DNA from: Brevibacillus ruminantium
GTDB taxonomy: Bacteria > Bacillota > Bacilli > Brevibacillales > Brevibacillaceae
Assembly (NCBI RefSeq): GCF_023746555.1
Contig: NZ_CP098755.1
Coordinates: 958,001 to 1,022,000, forward strand
Length of the DNA stretch: 64,000 nucleotides
Reading direction: 5' to 3'
Shown: positions 25,372 through 33,827 of the stretch, piece by piece
How positions within the stretch are numbered: position 1 is the first letter of the stretch
Layout: every line of letters starts with the position of its first letter
Notes under the pieces: model-generated
Told to the model about the DNA's origin: nothing
Seen by the model: only the letters and a program-made list of their open reading frames with translations
Database searches by the model: none
Translations under genes and position numbers: made by a program

Positions 25372-26727
25372 ATGAGTGTCCTGATGATTTCCATTTTGCT
25401 TGCATTGGCGGGGGCTGTGCTGTTTACCTTGATCGGCCTCGTTTCGGGAACAGATGAAACCGCTATCATGGTGCCTTTTACCTTGCTCGTCATTTTGCTC
25501 GGGGCGCCGCCTGAAGCCGTTTTCTCCTTTTTCATGGCCGCCGTTTTGTCAAAGCATTTGACGCATGCCATACCGACCGCCCTGATGGGGGTGCCGGGTG
25601 ATACGACGGCAGTGCCTTTGATTGACCACGCCTCCGCATTGCGCAGATTGGGCTTGCCTCACGTGGCGCTGCGCAAAATGCTGTCTGGCGGTCTGATCGG
25701 TGCTTTTATCGCGCTGCCAACAGCCGTTTTGTTTGGTCAGTTTCTCGGACAGTTCGCAGACTTTTTCAAAGCGTCCTCGGGATTGATTTTTACGCTCGCC
25801 GCGATTCTGATTGCCTATTTTTCCAAAGGAAAATGGGTCAGCGTCCTGATGATCATTCCGTTTGCCTTCTTCATCAAAAGCATCGGCACGTACAGCTTCT
25901 CGCTGACGGAAAAAAACCTCAGCATCAGCTTCTTTTTAGGGATCGCCATTGGGCCGATGTTCTCTGACATTTTGATTTCCTTGTCATCGAGCGCGCGCAA
26001 AAGCTTGGTTCGCTCCCAGGCGAAAGAGTACCATCTGGCACCGGAGAACAAATCGTGGAAGGGGTTTTTCCCCAATCCGTTTCGCGTGCTGACCGCAAGA
26101 CAGACGGCGCATACCGCCGCCACTTCGTTCGTATCGTCGCTGACGTTTGCCTTTAGCCCGGTAGGGATGACCTCGCTGATGGGAGAGATCGTCAGCTCTC
26201 GAAACAAAGGCGTCTACAAAAAGTCGACCTCCAGTCTGGCTACCATGAACGGTGTGACGGAGTCCACCTATATCGCTGAAACCGTGATTCCGCTGCTGGC
26301 ATTTGGCATCCCGCTCAGCCCTGTTGCCCTGGGACCGGCTTCCCCGTTGTTTAATGCACCGCCTGTCTTTACGAGCGATCCGGTCAACAATCTGCATAAT
26401 ATGCTCACGCCGTGGGATTTCTTCTTGTACGGCCTGATTGGTTTGCTGATCGCGACCGTGATTGCCTATCCGTTTGCCATGAACTACGCGCGGACAGCGA
26501 CGGTATTTGTCATGAAGCACATCAGCCAGGAAGCCATTGTCGGCATGTTTATCGGTCTGGTCTGCTTGCTCGCTTTCCACGAGGCGCAGTTGGTCGGGGT
26601 CATGCTGACGCTGATCATGGCGACCGTGGGCGGTCTGCTGAACCGCGTGCTGGGCGTCAGCTCCGGTGTGCAGTTCATGGTGTTCTACGGCTCGACGTAC
26701 ATGATGGCAAAGCTGCTGGGAGCATGA
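25372..26727 (+). CDS. TctA-family permease, probable mevalonate importer
   Basis: A 451-residue, about ten-helix membrane protein of the TctA type, the large subunit of tripartite tricarboxylate transporters. It shows the N-terminal half-repeat with the GVPGDTTAVPLIDHA loop (the G-x-P-G-x loop of TctA) and the second half with GIPLSPVALGPASPLFNAPP. Classical systems also need a periplasmic TctC binding protein; none is encoded here. Embedded between HMG-CoA reductase and lyase genes, it is the obvious candidate for mevalonate (or HMG-type acid) uptake, by inference from context. ATG 25372 follows GGAGGGA; the lyase gene starts one base after its stop. Confidence 0.82.
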   Translation: MSVLMISILLALAGAVLFTLIGLVSGTDETAIMVPFTLLVILLGAPPEAVFSFFMAAVLSKHLTHAIPTALMGVPGDTTAVPLIDHASALRRLGLPHVALRKMLSGGLIGAFIALPTAVLFGQFLGQFADFFKASSGLIFTLAAILIAYFSKGKWVSVLMIIPFAFFIKSIGTYSFSLTEKNLSISFFLGIAIGPMFSDILISLSSSARKSLVRSQAKEYHLAPENKSWKGFFPNPFRVLTARQTAHTAATSFVSSLTFAFSPVGMTSLMGEIVSSRNKGVYKKSTSSLATMNGVTESTYIAETVIPLLAFGIPLSPVALGPASPLFNAPPVFTSDPVNNLHNMLTPWDFFLYGLIGLLIATVIAYPFAMNYARTATVFVMKHISQEAIVGMFIGLVCLLAFHEAQLVGVMLTLIMATVGGLLNRVLGVSSGVQFMVFYGSTYMMAKLLGA

Positions 26728-26728
26728 T

Positions 26729-27631
26729 ATGACGATGAACATGGACCCAAGACGCATTATCATCAAGGAAGTGGGGCCGCGGGACGGCTTGCAAAATGAG
26801 CCAGACTTCGTGGCGACAGAAGACAAGATTGCCTGGATCAATCAGTTGTCCCGCTCCGGTTTGTCGTATATCGAAATCACGTCGTTTGTTCATCCCAAAT
26901 GGATTCCGGCATTGGCTGACGCTGTAGAGGTAGCAGCGGGAATTGAGCGGGTACCGGGTGTGACGTATGCAGCGCTGGTCCCCAATGCGAAAGGACTGGA
27001 GCGTGCCTTGTCCGTCCATGTGGATGAAGTCTCAATCTTTCTGTCAGCCAGTGAAACGCATAATCAAAAGAATATCAACAAATCGATCGCAGACACCTAT
27101 CCGATCCTGCAGGAAACGGCAAGAGCCGCATTGGCAGCAGGAAAATCCGTTCGCGGCTATGTATCCACCGTCTTTGGCTGTCCGTACGAGGGAGCAGTAT
27201 CCGTGGATGAGGTTATTCGCGTGACGGAGAGACTTTTGGACATGGGAGTCAGTGAAGTCTCGCTTGGCGATACGATCGGCGTGGCCCATCCTCGCCAGGT
27301 GCGCGACGTTCTGGAGATATTGCTGAAGAGATTTCCGGCGGAGAGGCTGGCGCTTCATTTTCACGATACGCGGGGAATGGGCATGGCCAACGTCCTGGTG
27401 GCGCTAGAGATGGGAATCTCCACCTTTGACAGCGCGCTGGGGGGGCTGGGCGGTTGTCCTTACGCTCCGGGAGCATCAGGTAATCTGGCTACAGATGATT
27501 TGCTGTACCTGCTCGACGGCATGGGAATGGATACAGGGGTTGAACCCGACAAACTGGTGACGGCTGCGCGGTTTTTGCAGGAGAAAATGGGGCGAAGATT
27601 TCCGAGTCACCGGATGCAAATATGTGAATAG
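26729..27631 (+). CDS. mvaB: Hydroxymethylglutaryl-CoA lyase
   Basis: A 300-residue TIM-barrel enzyme of the HMGL family that splits HMG-CoA into acetyl-CoA and acetoacetate. Visible signatures are the N-terminal GPRDGLQNE with catalytic Arg-Asp, the metal-binding HFHDTRGMG, and the flexible-loop motif GGLGGCPYAPGA with the catalytic Cys at about residue 243. It is the last gene of the operon (one-base gap after the permease), followed by a terminator. HMG-CoA lyase also serves leucine breakdown, but no leucine-pathway genes are here, while an HMG-CoA reductase is. Together they form the two-step mevalonate catabolic route known as mvaAB in Pseudomonas mevalonii. Confidence 0.95.
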   Translation: MTMNMDPRRIIIKEVGPRDGLQNEPDFVATEDKIAWINQLSRSGLSYIEITSFVHPKWIPALADAVEVAAGIERVPGVTYAALVPNAKGLERALSVHVDEVSIFLSASETHNQKNINKSIADTYPILQETARAALAAGKSVRGYVSTVFGCPYEGAVSVDEVIRVTERLLDMGVSEVSLGDTIGVAHPRQVRDVLEILLKRFPAERLALHFHDTRGMGMANVLVALEMGISTFDSALGGLGGCPYAPGASGNLATDDLLYLLDGMGMDTGVEPDKLVTAARFLQEKMGRRFPSHRMQICE

Positions 27632-27640
27632 CAGGTTGGG

Positions 27641-27668
27641 AAGGCCATCGTTTGGTGGCCTTTTTCTT
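27641..27668 (+). terminator. Terminator of the mevalonate operon
   Basis: AAGGCCA and TGGCCTT pair, followed by TTTTTC. Confidence 0.8.
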
Positions 27669-27691
27669 GTTTTTTGTCTACTGCTTTGCGG

Positions 27692-27725
27692 CTATTTCTA
27701 TTATAATGATAGAAATAGGTATAAT
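27692..27725 (+). promoter_or_regulatory. Palindrome centred on a -10 box before the NERD-helicase gene
   Basis: CTATTTCTAT (27692-27701) and ATAGAAATAG (27709-27718) form a perfect 10-bp inverted repeat around TATAAT (27702-27707). A second TATAAT sits at 27720-27725. This is a typical repressor layout, but no dedicated regulator gene is adjacent. Confidence 0.6.
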
Positions 27726-27744
27726 GTACTAGGAGAGACAAATC

Positions 27745-29646
27745 ATGGCTTACATGGTACCAGAAACAATCCCGAGAGTAGCAACGGCGGGAGAGAGAAT
27801 GTTGTTTGAGTGTCTGAAAAACCATTTGCCGAGTGATTATATTGTGTACTATGAACCGGAAATACGGGGGAGAAGGCCAGATTTCGTGATTATCGGGCCT
27901 GATCTGGGTCTGGTTGTATTGGAAGTAAAAGATTATACGGGTAATACCATATATAAAATCAATAATGATGATTGGACTTTGCACAAGGCCGACGGTGGGA
28001 TGGTTACAACCAAAAGTCCCTTAAAACAAGCGAGGGACAATGCTCGTTTACTGGTTGACCAATTAAAAAAAGATCGGAACCTGCTTCAGGAAAATACTAG
28101 CTATTTAAAATTCTCCTATGGCTACGGTACAGTTTTTACCCGTCTAAAACAGGAGTATTTTCTCAAGCATAATCTTTATCATGTAATCGAACCGCAATTT
28201 GTTCTTTGCCAAGACGAGATTGACTCTGATGAGGATGGGTTTTCTCCGGAAGTCTTGCTTGAAAAAATACAGGGAATGTTCACTGTACCCAATATGAGAA
28301 GGTACGTCCTGACGAATGAAGATATACAGGCTATTCGATTTCATCTCTTTCCAGAGGTTCGGATCAGTGCTGAGTTTACTCCACCGGTTCGCCATCAGGA
28401 TCAATTACTGCTCTCTTTGCATAATATCAAAACAATGGACCTGCATCAGGAAAACATGGCGAAGCAGTTGGGAGACAAGCATCGGCTTATCCGGGGGGTT
28501 GCTGGAAGCGGAAAGACCCTTGTATTGGCGAGTCGTGCCAGGTTGTTAGCAAAAGCTCATCCAGAGTGGAAAATTCTCGTTCTCTGTTACGGGATTGCCT
28601 TGTCAAAAAGCTTGAAACAAATGATTGAAAAGATGATGAATGAACCGGAAGATCTTTTTGAGATGATGAACACTCTCGACTCTACTTCTGAATCCAAATT
28701 AGAAGTTTACAATTTTCATGAATGGCTCACTCAACATCTGCGAATGAAAGATACGGAGATTCCTGCACTTTTGGAAAAGGCTGGCCAAAAAGAAGCAGTT
28801 TTCCCCATGTACGATGCGATATTAATTGACGAAGGCCAGGATTTTGAACCGGATTGGCTAAAATTATTGAGCTACTGTTTGAACCCGAATACACAATCCT
28901 TGCTGCTCGTAGAGGATCGAGCCCAGTCCATCTTTAAAAGAAAGGCTAGTTTGGCACAGGACATTGGCCTTGATTTTCGGGGACGCTCCAAGATCCTGAC
29001 AATTAATTACCGGAATACGGCCCAAATCGTTCAATTTGCTTGGAATTTCTTTCAGTCGCATTCTCCACTACAGAATAAAGTCCAGAGTGGAACCATTGAA
29101 GGGGTAGAAATTATCCCTCCACAGTCAACGAAAAGAAGAGGACCGGAGCCGATCATTCAGCGATTCCGTAACATTCAGGAAGAGATGAACTTTGTATCCA
29201 AGTCGATTAACTTCCTGAACCGAGAGAAAAAAATACCTTACAGTGACATGGCAATTTTGTACAGGGTCAAGAATAGTCACCGTATCTCCTATATCGATGA
29301 GATCAAAAGCAGCCTGGCAAAGCATGAGCTTCCCTACACCTGGGTTACGGAAAACGAGAAGTCGAAACGAAGCTTTCTACGAGAAGATAACAAGGTAAAA
29401 ATTTCGACGATTGATAGTGCCAAGGGGCTGGATTTTCGAGTGGTATTTATCATATCTGTTGAAAACATGCCATTTCCCTTGGAAGAAAGAGTGGAACGAG
29501 AGGTTTCCCTGTTGTATATCGGAATGACACGTGCCCTTGAATGGCTATTTGTAACCTATAGTGGAGACTCAATCTTTACGCAGTATTTGGATCAAGTAGC
29601 AGGACAGAAGCAACCTACAAAGCCCAGAGAGAAAGAGTTAGGGTAA
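27745..29646 (+). CDS. NERD nuclease-domain / superfamily 1 helicase fusion
   Basis: A 633-residue protein. The N-terminal NERD domain (about 14-125) has a nuclease-like Asp-x(n)-Glu-x-Lys core (Asp about 46, EVK about 60-62). A UvrD/PcrA-like SF1 helicase follows: Walker A GVAGSGKT (about 251-258), Walker B ILIDEGQDF, helicase motif ILTINYRNT, and C-terminal motifs STIDSAKGLDFRVVFI and LLYIGMTRALEWL. It is predicted to translocate on and cut nucleic acid. NERD-helicase proteins are known from DNA repair contexts and from phage defence (the Nhi type), so a defence role is possible but unproven here. It forms a single-gene unit with its own palindromic promoter and terminator between two metabolic operons. 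The ATG at 27745 follows AGGAGAG. Confidence 0.88.
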   Translation: MAYMVPETIPRVATAGERMLFECLKNHLPSDYIVYYEPEIRGRRPDFVIIGPDLGLVVLEVKDYTGNTIYKINNDDWTLHKADGGMVTTKSPLKQARDNARLLVDQLKKDRNLLQENTSYLKFSYGYGTVFTRLKQEYFLKHNLYHVIEPQFVLCQDEIDSDEDGFSPEVLLEKIQGMFTVPNMRRYVLTNEDIQAIRFHLFPEVRISAEFTPPVRHQDQLLLSLHNIKTMDLHQENMAKQLGDKHRLIRGVAGSGKTLVLASRARLLAKAHPEWKILVLCYGIALSKSLKQMIEKMMNEPEDLFEMMNTLDSTSESKLEVYNFHEWLTQHLRMKDTEIPALLEKAGQKEAVFPMYDAILIDEGQDFEPDWLKLLSYCLNPNTQSLLLVEDRAQSIFKRKASLAQDIGLDFRGRSKILTINYRNTAQIVQFAWNFFQSHSPLQNKVQSGTIEGVEIIPPQSTKRRGPEPIIQRFRNIQEEMNFVSKSINFLNREKKIPYSDMAILYRVKNSHRISYIDEIKSSLAKHELPYTWVTENEKSKRSFLREDNKVKISTIDSAKGLDFRVVFIISVENMPFPLEERVEREVSLLYIGMTRALEWLFVTYSGDSIFTQYLDQVAGQKQPTKPREKELG

Positions 29647-29651
29647 TCGGC

Positions 29652-29682
29652 AGCCGACTTTGAGCAAAGTCGGCTATTTTGT
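29652..29682 (+). terminator. Rho-independent terminator
   Basis: A perfect stem AGCCGACTTT / AAAGTCGGCT with loop GAGC, then ATTTTG. Confidence 0.9.
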
Positions 29683-29731
29683 TTGCCAAACGTAGTGGGC
29701 CAATTTTGTAACTCCCAACCCAAAATACTGA

Positions 29732-29760
29732 TTGACGTACCACGAAACAGGTGATATTAT
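29732..29760 (+). promoter_or_regulatory. Sigma-A promoter of metNIQ
   Basis: TTGACG (29732-29737), 17 bases, TATTAT (29755-29760): a near-consensus vegetative promoter. Expected start near 29767. Confidence 0.8.
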
Positions 29761-29787
29761 TCCAAGTAATCCGATACGAATTAATGA

Positions 29788-29857
29788 AAGTCGACCAGAC
29801 CACTGGAGACTTCCCGCCGCTTGATTTTCTTTTTGCTGAGGCAGGGAGTCTTTTTTT
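29788..29857 (+). promoter_or_regulatory. Transcription attenuator in the metNIQ leader
   Basis: Two mutually exclusive hairpins. The first pairs AAGTC-GA-CCAG (29788-29798) with CTGG-A-GACTT (29803-29812), loop ACCA. The second is a terminator pairing GACTTCCCGCC (29808-29818) with GGCAGGGAGTC (29840-29850), followed by seven T. GACTT is shared, so the first stem prevents the terminator. I find no SAM (S-box), T-box or other known aptamer consensus, so the signal sensed is unknown. The remainder of the stretch to 29943 contains only the metN ribosome site. Confidence 0.65.
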
Positions 29858-29943
29858 ATTGGTACAAGAGTGAGGGGCTGAAGGAGGATCGGATCGTCTC
29901 ACCCTTGATAAACAAAAAATTGCTGACAAGGAGGAAAGCAAAA

Positions 29944-31050
29944 ATGGGAAGCGAGACTTTTGTATTGGATTTGCCGAGTCAGGATACTTTCCTTCAGCAG
30001 CCGGCAGCGCAGGCCATAAAAAAAGAAAGCATGATCGAATTTCGCGATGTGAAAAAATCATTTGAGAGCGGCAGGCAAACGGTTGAGGCGCTCAAAGGCG
30101 TCACACTTACCGTTGATAAAGGAGACATTTTTGGCGTCATCGGTTTTAGCGGTGCAGGAAAAAGCACGCTTCTGCGCATGGTCAATCTGCTGGAGAGGCC
30201 GACATCGGGCAAGGTGATCGTCAACGGTCAAGATTTATCGGCCTTGTCTGTAAGTGATTTGCGCAGGGCGAAGAAAAATATCGGCATGATCTTTCAGCAA
30301 TTCAATTTGCTTTCGTCCAAGACAGTTTTTGAGAACGTCGCCATGCCGCTTTCTCTTAGTCATATTCCCAAGAAAGAGGTGCAAGCGCGCGTTGAGGAGC
30401 TATTGTCGTTTGTCGGTTTGTCTGACAAGGCAAAAAGCTACCCCGATCAGCTTTCCGGGGGGCAAAAGCAGCGTGTGGGTATCGCCAGGTCGCTTGCCAC
30501 CAATCCATCCATCCTGCTCAGTGATGAAGCCACGTCTGCATTGGACCCGCAAACGACCGAATCGATCCTGCAATTGCTGAAACGAGTCAATCAAGCGTAC
30601 CACGTTACCATTCTGATGATTACCCATGAAATGAATGTCGTCAAAGAAATCTGCAACCGCGTCGCTGTCATGGAAAATGGAGCGGTCATCGAGCAGGGCA
30701 ATGTACTGGACGTATTCGCCAACCCTCAAACCGAGACGGCTGGCAACTTTGTGAAATCGGTTATCCGGGATGACATTCCCCCGAGCGTTTATCAATTGCT
30801 GAAAGAGAAACAAGGGAGTTCAAAAATTGTAAAAATCCGCTTCATTGGCGAAAGCTCCGGGCAGCCTTTGCTTTCAAAAGTAGCTAAACGCTTCAACAGC
30901 GAGGTGAACGTCCTGTTCGGCAATATCACCGAATTGCAAGGCGTCCCCTTCGGTAATTTGATCGTTGAGCTGCAAGGGAGCGAAGCAGAGATCGCCAGGG
31001 CCTATCAGTATATCCGCCAGCACAATGTCACAGTGAAGGAGATTTCATAG
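29944..31050 (+). CDS. metN: Methionine ABC transporter ATP-binding protein
   Basis: A 368-residue ABC ATPase: Walker A GFSGAGKST, Q loop FQQFNLL, signature [16 protein letters not shown], Walker B ILLSDEATSALD, switch His in ITHEMNVVKEI. A C-terminal NIL domain (about 290-365), which in MetN binds methionine and causes trans-inhibition, identifies it as the methionine/methionine-sulfoxide type. The start at 29944 follows AAGGAGGA. The about 26 residues before the ABC core are longer than in most MetN proteins. An open frame reaches further upstream through the attenuator but has no ribosome site. First gene of metN-metI-metQ. Confidence 0.95.
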   Translation: MGSETFVLDLPSQDTFLQQPAAQAIKKESMIEFRDVKKSFESGRQTVEALKGVTLTVDKGDIFGVIGFSGAGKSTLLRMVNLLERPTSGKVIVNGQDLSALSVSDLRRAKKNIGMIFQQFNLLSSKTVFENVAMPLSLSHIPKKEVQARVEELLSFVGLSDKAKSYPDQLSGGQKQRVGIARSLATNPSILLSDEATSALDPQTTESILQLLKRVNQAYHVTILMITHEMNVVKEICNRVAVMENGAVIEQGNVLDVFANPQTETAGNFVKSVIRDDIPPSVYQLLKEKQGSSKIVKIRFIGESSGQPLLSKVAKRFNSEVNVLFGNITELQGVPFGNLIVELQGSEAEIARAYQYIRQHNVTVKEIS

Positions 31051-31052
31051 AG

Positions 31053-31706
31053 ATGGAAGTCAGTTCCGATCAGATCATTCAAGCGGTCTCCGAAACCTTG
31101 TACATGGTGAGTGTTTCCTTGGTGTTTGCGACCCTGATCGGTCTGCCGCTGGGCATTTTGCTCGTCGTGACGCGCAAGGGACATATCCTGGAAAACCAAG
31201 CCTTGTTTTCGGCATTAAATCCGGTCATCAATGTCTTGCGATCGGTTCCCTTCATTATTCTTCTGGTGGCGATCATTCCGTTCACACGACTGATCGTCGG
31301 CACCTCGATCGGCACGACAGCCGCCATCGTGCCGCTGGTCATCTATACTGGGCCCTACATCGCCAGGCTGGTAGAGAATTCACTCCTTGATGTAGACGCG
31401 GGCATTATCGAGGCTGCCGAAGCGATGGGAGCGACGCCCATGCAGATTATTTTTCGGTTTCTGATCCCGGAGAGTCTAGGGTCTTTGGTTCTGAGCATTA
31501 CGACTGCAACGATCGGCTTGATCGGGGCGACAGCGATGGCCGGAGCGGTCGGCGGCGGCGGAATCGGGGATTTGGCGATCACTTACGGGTATCAGCGTTT
31601 CAGCACGGTCACGATCATTGCCACGGTCATCATTCTCGTCGTGCTTGTGCAGGCGATCCAATCGCTGGGCAATGTATTGGCCCGAAAAATACGCCGCCAT
31701 GGATAG
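31053..31706 (+). CDS. metI: Methionine ABC transporter permease
   Basis: 217 residues, five membrane helices, with the MetI-type N-terminus (ETLYMVSVSLVFATLIGLPLGILL) and the cytoplasmic coupling loop EAAEAMGATPMQIIFRFLIPES. It forms the membrane channel with MetN. It begins two bases after the metN stop, with GAAGGAG inside the end of metN. Confidence 0.95.
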   Translation: MEVSSDQIIQAVSETLYMVSVSLVFATLIGLPLGILLVVTRKGHILENQALFSALNPVINVLRSVPFIILLVAIIPFTRLIVGTSIGTTAAIVPLVIYTGPYIARLVENSLLDVDAGIIEAAEAMGATPMQIIFRFLIPESLGSLVLSITTATIGLIGATAMAGAVGGGGIGDLAITYGYQRFSTVTIIATVIILVVLVQAIQSLGNVLARKIRRHG

Positions 31707-31730
31707 GTATAAAAGACAGGAGAGATCCCC

Positions 31731-32576
31731 ATGAAAAAAATCGTTCTTACACTTTTCCTCACTGCAACGGCGCTGTTGGCAACAGCTTGCAGCCAAGCGA
31801 CCGAGAATCAAAAAGCCATCAAGGTTGGGATTCGCGGTTCGGAAAGCCGGACCTGGGAGTTTGTAAAAGAACAGGCGGCGAAACAAGGGCTGGAAATCGA
31901 GCTCGTTCAGTTAAATGCCAATGTCAATCCCAATACCGTCTTGCTAGAAGGGGATATCGACGCCAATGCGTTTCAGCACGTGGCCTTTTTGGATCAGTTC
32001 AATACGAAAAACAAATCGGATATTGTCCCAATCGGATCAACCATTATTGCACCGCTCGGGATTTACTCCGACAAGTTCAAAACCATCGAAGAAATCCCGG
32101 ATGGCGCGAAAATCGCCGTACCGAACGATGATTCCAACTGGGGACGCTCCCTTTTGCTTTTACAGGAAGCGGGTTTGATTGAGGTCGTAGACAAATTCGA
32201 CGGTTTTGGAGGGGCAGACAAAATTAAAAATAACCCGAAGAAGCTGGAAATTGTCCCTGTTGACGGGGCGACGACCCCTCGCGTCATGAAAGATGTGGCG
32301 GCCTCCATTATCAATAACGGCACTGCGGTGGAAGCCGGATTCCTGCTGAAAGACGCAGTTTTTCACGAAAGCGCGACAGCGAAACCGTACATTAATGTGA
32401 TCGCGACATCCAGAGCAAATGAAAATCGGGAAGACCTGCAAAAGCTGGTCGCTATTTATCAATCCAAAGAGGTTTCCGATTTCATCACAGAAACCTACAA
32501 AGGAAACTACCTCCCGACCAAGGTGACGGTAGAAGAGCTGCGGAAATTCAAGGACTTTTACAACAGCAAGCCATAA
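31731..32576 (+). CDS. metQ: Methionine-binding lipoprotein
   Basis: 281 residues of the NlpA/MetQ family. The signal peptide ends in the lipobox LLATAC, so Cys at about 20 is lipidated and the protein sits on the outer face of the membrane. Family features are the early KVGIRG strand, LNANVNPNTVLLEGDIDANAFQH, and the Arg/Asn ligand residues. It delivers methionine to MetNI. ATG 31731 follows ACAGGAGAG. Last gene of metNIQ. Confidence 0.95.
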   Translation: MKKIVLTLFLTATALLATACSQATENQKAIKVGIRGSESRTWEFVKEQAAKQGLEIELVQLNANVNPNTVLLEGDIDANAFQHVAFLDQFNTKNKSDIVPIGSTIIAPLGIYSDKFKTIEEIPDGAKIAVPNDDSNWGRSLLLLQEAGLIEVVDKFDGFGGADKIKNNPKKLEIVPVDGATTPRVMKDVAASIINNGTAVEAGFLLKDAVFHESATAKPYINVIATSRANENREDLQKLVAIYQSKEVSDFITETYKGNYLPTKVTVEELRKFKDFYNSKP

Positions 32577-32740
32577 GGAAGGAGAGCGAGGGCTTAAATC
32601 ACACTTGTTTGATGGGAATAATTTGATTAAAATTACAGGCAAGGCATAGAAATTTGTAAATAAACCCAGATCCGGATGCCGTTTTTGCGAGAAGCGCTCT
32701 TGCGATGAGATTGTAGTTTGAAAATAGGAGGAGTATCTGC

Positions 32741-32929
32741 ATGTCAAACGCAAAGGACCATCGAGAAGAATGGGTGCAGCGCATTTTGAAAGCACTGGAT
32801 GGATTGGAGTACGGCTCCGTCCAAATCGTCGTGCACGACTCCCAAATAACGCAGATCGAGCGATTGGAAAAGCTGCGCTTTCAGTTGGAGAAGGCAGATA
32901 AACCAGCAACGGCTAGAAAGAATGGTTGA
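32741..32929 (+). CDS. yezD: YezD-like small protein (DUF2292)
   Basis: A 62-residue soluble protein with the DUF2292 core: I-x-x-ALDGLEYGSVQIVVHDSQITQIERLEKLRFQ. Function of the family is unknown; in Bacillus the homologue is associated with sulfur metabolism, which fits its position behind the methionine transporter. A good GGAGGAG lies ten bases before the ATG. The 164 bases separating it from metQ show no terminator I trust, so co-transcription is possible. Confidence 0.85.
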   Translation: MSNAKDHREEWVQRILKALDGLEYGSVQIVVHDSQITQIERLEKLRFQLEKADKPATARKNG

Positions 32930-32968
32930 GATGGATCAAAGACGAGAGTATGAATAAAGCGGGTTGCC

Positions 32969-33002
32969 ACCTGGTATGTTTACTACATGCCAGGTTTTTT
33001 TG
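32969..33002 (+). terminator. Rho-independent terminator
   Basis: ACCTGGTATGT and ACATGCCAGGT (one G-U pair) around TTACT, then seven T. Confidence 0.9.
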
Positions 33003-33059
33003 TGTCGTGGTCATTCCACCATTTCGCTGGAGTATTCGAGCCTGCCTGAACCCCGAAAA

Positions 33060-33629
33060 TTATTCGGGGACTTTTTTCTTCTCCTCTTTTTGCCGCTCCC
33101 TGAACGTCCGCTTCTTCGCCCGATTGCCGCAAGCCTGCATGGAGCACCATTTTCCGCTTCCGGGGCGGGAACGGTCGATAAACACCCAGCGACAATCTTC
33201 GGCAGTGCACATTTTCAACCGGTTCCAGGCGTTTGTCTGCTGCGTGTTTAGGATCAGCAAGAGAAGCTTCCCGATCGCTTGCCGGGCCTTTGTTCCTGCA
33301 AACTGTATAGTGGCTTTCATGGATGGATCGAATATAACGGCGGCGGCCAACTGCGAGGCGACCTCATTTATGATTGCAGCAGCCTCAACCTGTCGATCCG
33401 CCAGCGGGTCAATCGCGATTCGCATCCCTCTGCGCAGTTCCCGAGCGAGCTGCAGCTCTTCATCCGTAACGACGGCCTCTTCTGTAAGCAAATGATGCTC
33501 AAGCAGCCAAAGCTGCAACTGCTCGCAGGTCTGCAAATGATCCAGTCCCGGGTCGCCTTCATAGCGAAGCCGCTCATCGCGGGTATTGCAAAAATCGGCC
33601 AGAATGTCCAAATCGTCGTAATCAGACAT
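33060..33629 (-). CDS. CGNR zinc-finger regulator (ABATE domain)
   Basis: A 189-residue protein with an N-terminal ABATE domain (LADFCNTRDER through RELRRGMRIAID) and a C-terminal CGNR zinc finger: Cys in MCTAEDCRWVFID, then KWCSMQACGNRAKKRTFRER. These proteins are predicted DNA-binding regulators and often lie beside a transporter gene. Here an MFS exporter is transcribed divergently, with an inverted repeat in the shared promoter region, so it probably controls that exporter (inference). The ATG at 33629 follows AAGGAGGATC. The last residues are very basic and charged. Confidence 0.9.
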   Translation of the reverse strand: MSDYDDLDILADFCNTRDERLRYEGDPGLDHLQTCEQLQLWLLEHHLLTEEAVVTDEELQLARELRRGMRIAIDPLADRQVEAAAIINEVASQLAAAVIFDPSMKATIQFAGTKARQAIGKLLLLILNTQQTNAWNRLKMCTAEDCRWVFIDRSRPGSGKWCSMQACGNRAKKRTFRERQKEEKKKVPE

Positions 33630-33661
33630 ACAGTGATCCTCCTTGACTATGAAATGCCGGA

Positions 33662-33684
33662 ACCACTATAATTGTTTTAGTGGT
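33662..33684. promoter_or_regulatory. Inverted repeat between CGNR and MFS genes
   Basis: ACCACT (33662-33667) and AGTGGT (33679-33684) flank a stretch containing TATAAT. It is a candidate operator for the CGNR regulator in the divergent promoter. Confidence 0.45.
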
Positions 33685-33827
33685 CACTGTGATTTTATTC
33701 CATCCATGCTATTTACCAGGTCAGCGTTTTTTCCACATTTCTTTCATTCTAGCATCAGGGAGAAGATAAGGGAAAACGGCCGAGTACTGCTGTGACCATC
33801 AGTTCATCGCACCGGAGGGATGTTTTC

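Noticed and set aside
29767..29943. SAM (S-box) or T-box riboswitch before metN
   Set aside because: Neither the S-box core nor the T-box motif AGGGTGGNACCGCG is present; only an attenuator pair can be supported.
32926..33495. 189-codon plus-strand frame after yezD
   Set aside because: It runs through a strong terminator and lies antisense to the CGNR regulator, which has a complete zinc finger and a good ribosome site.
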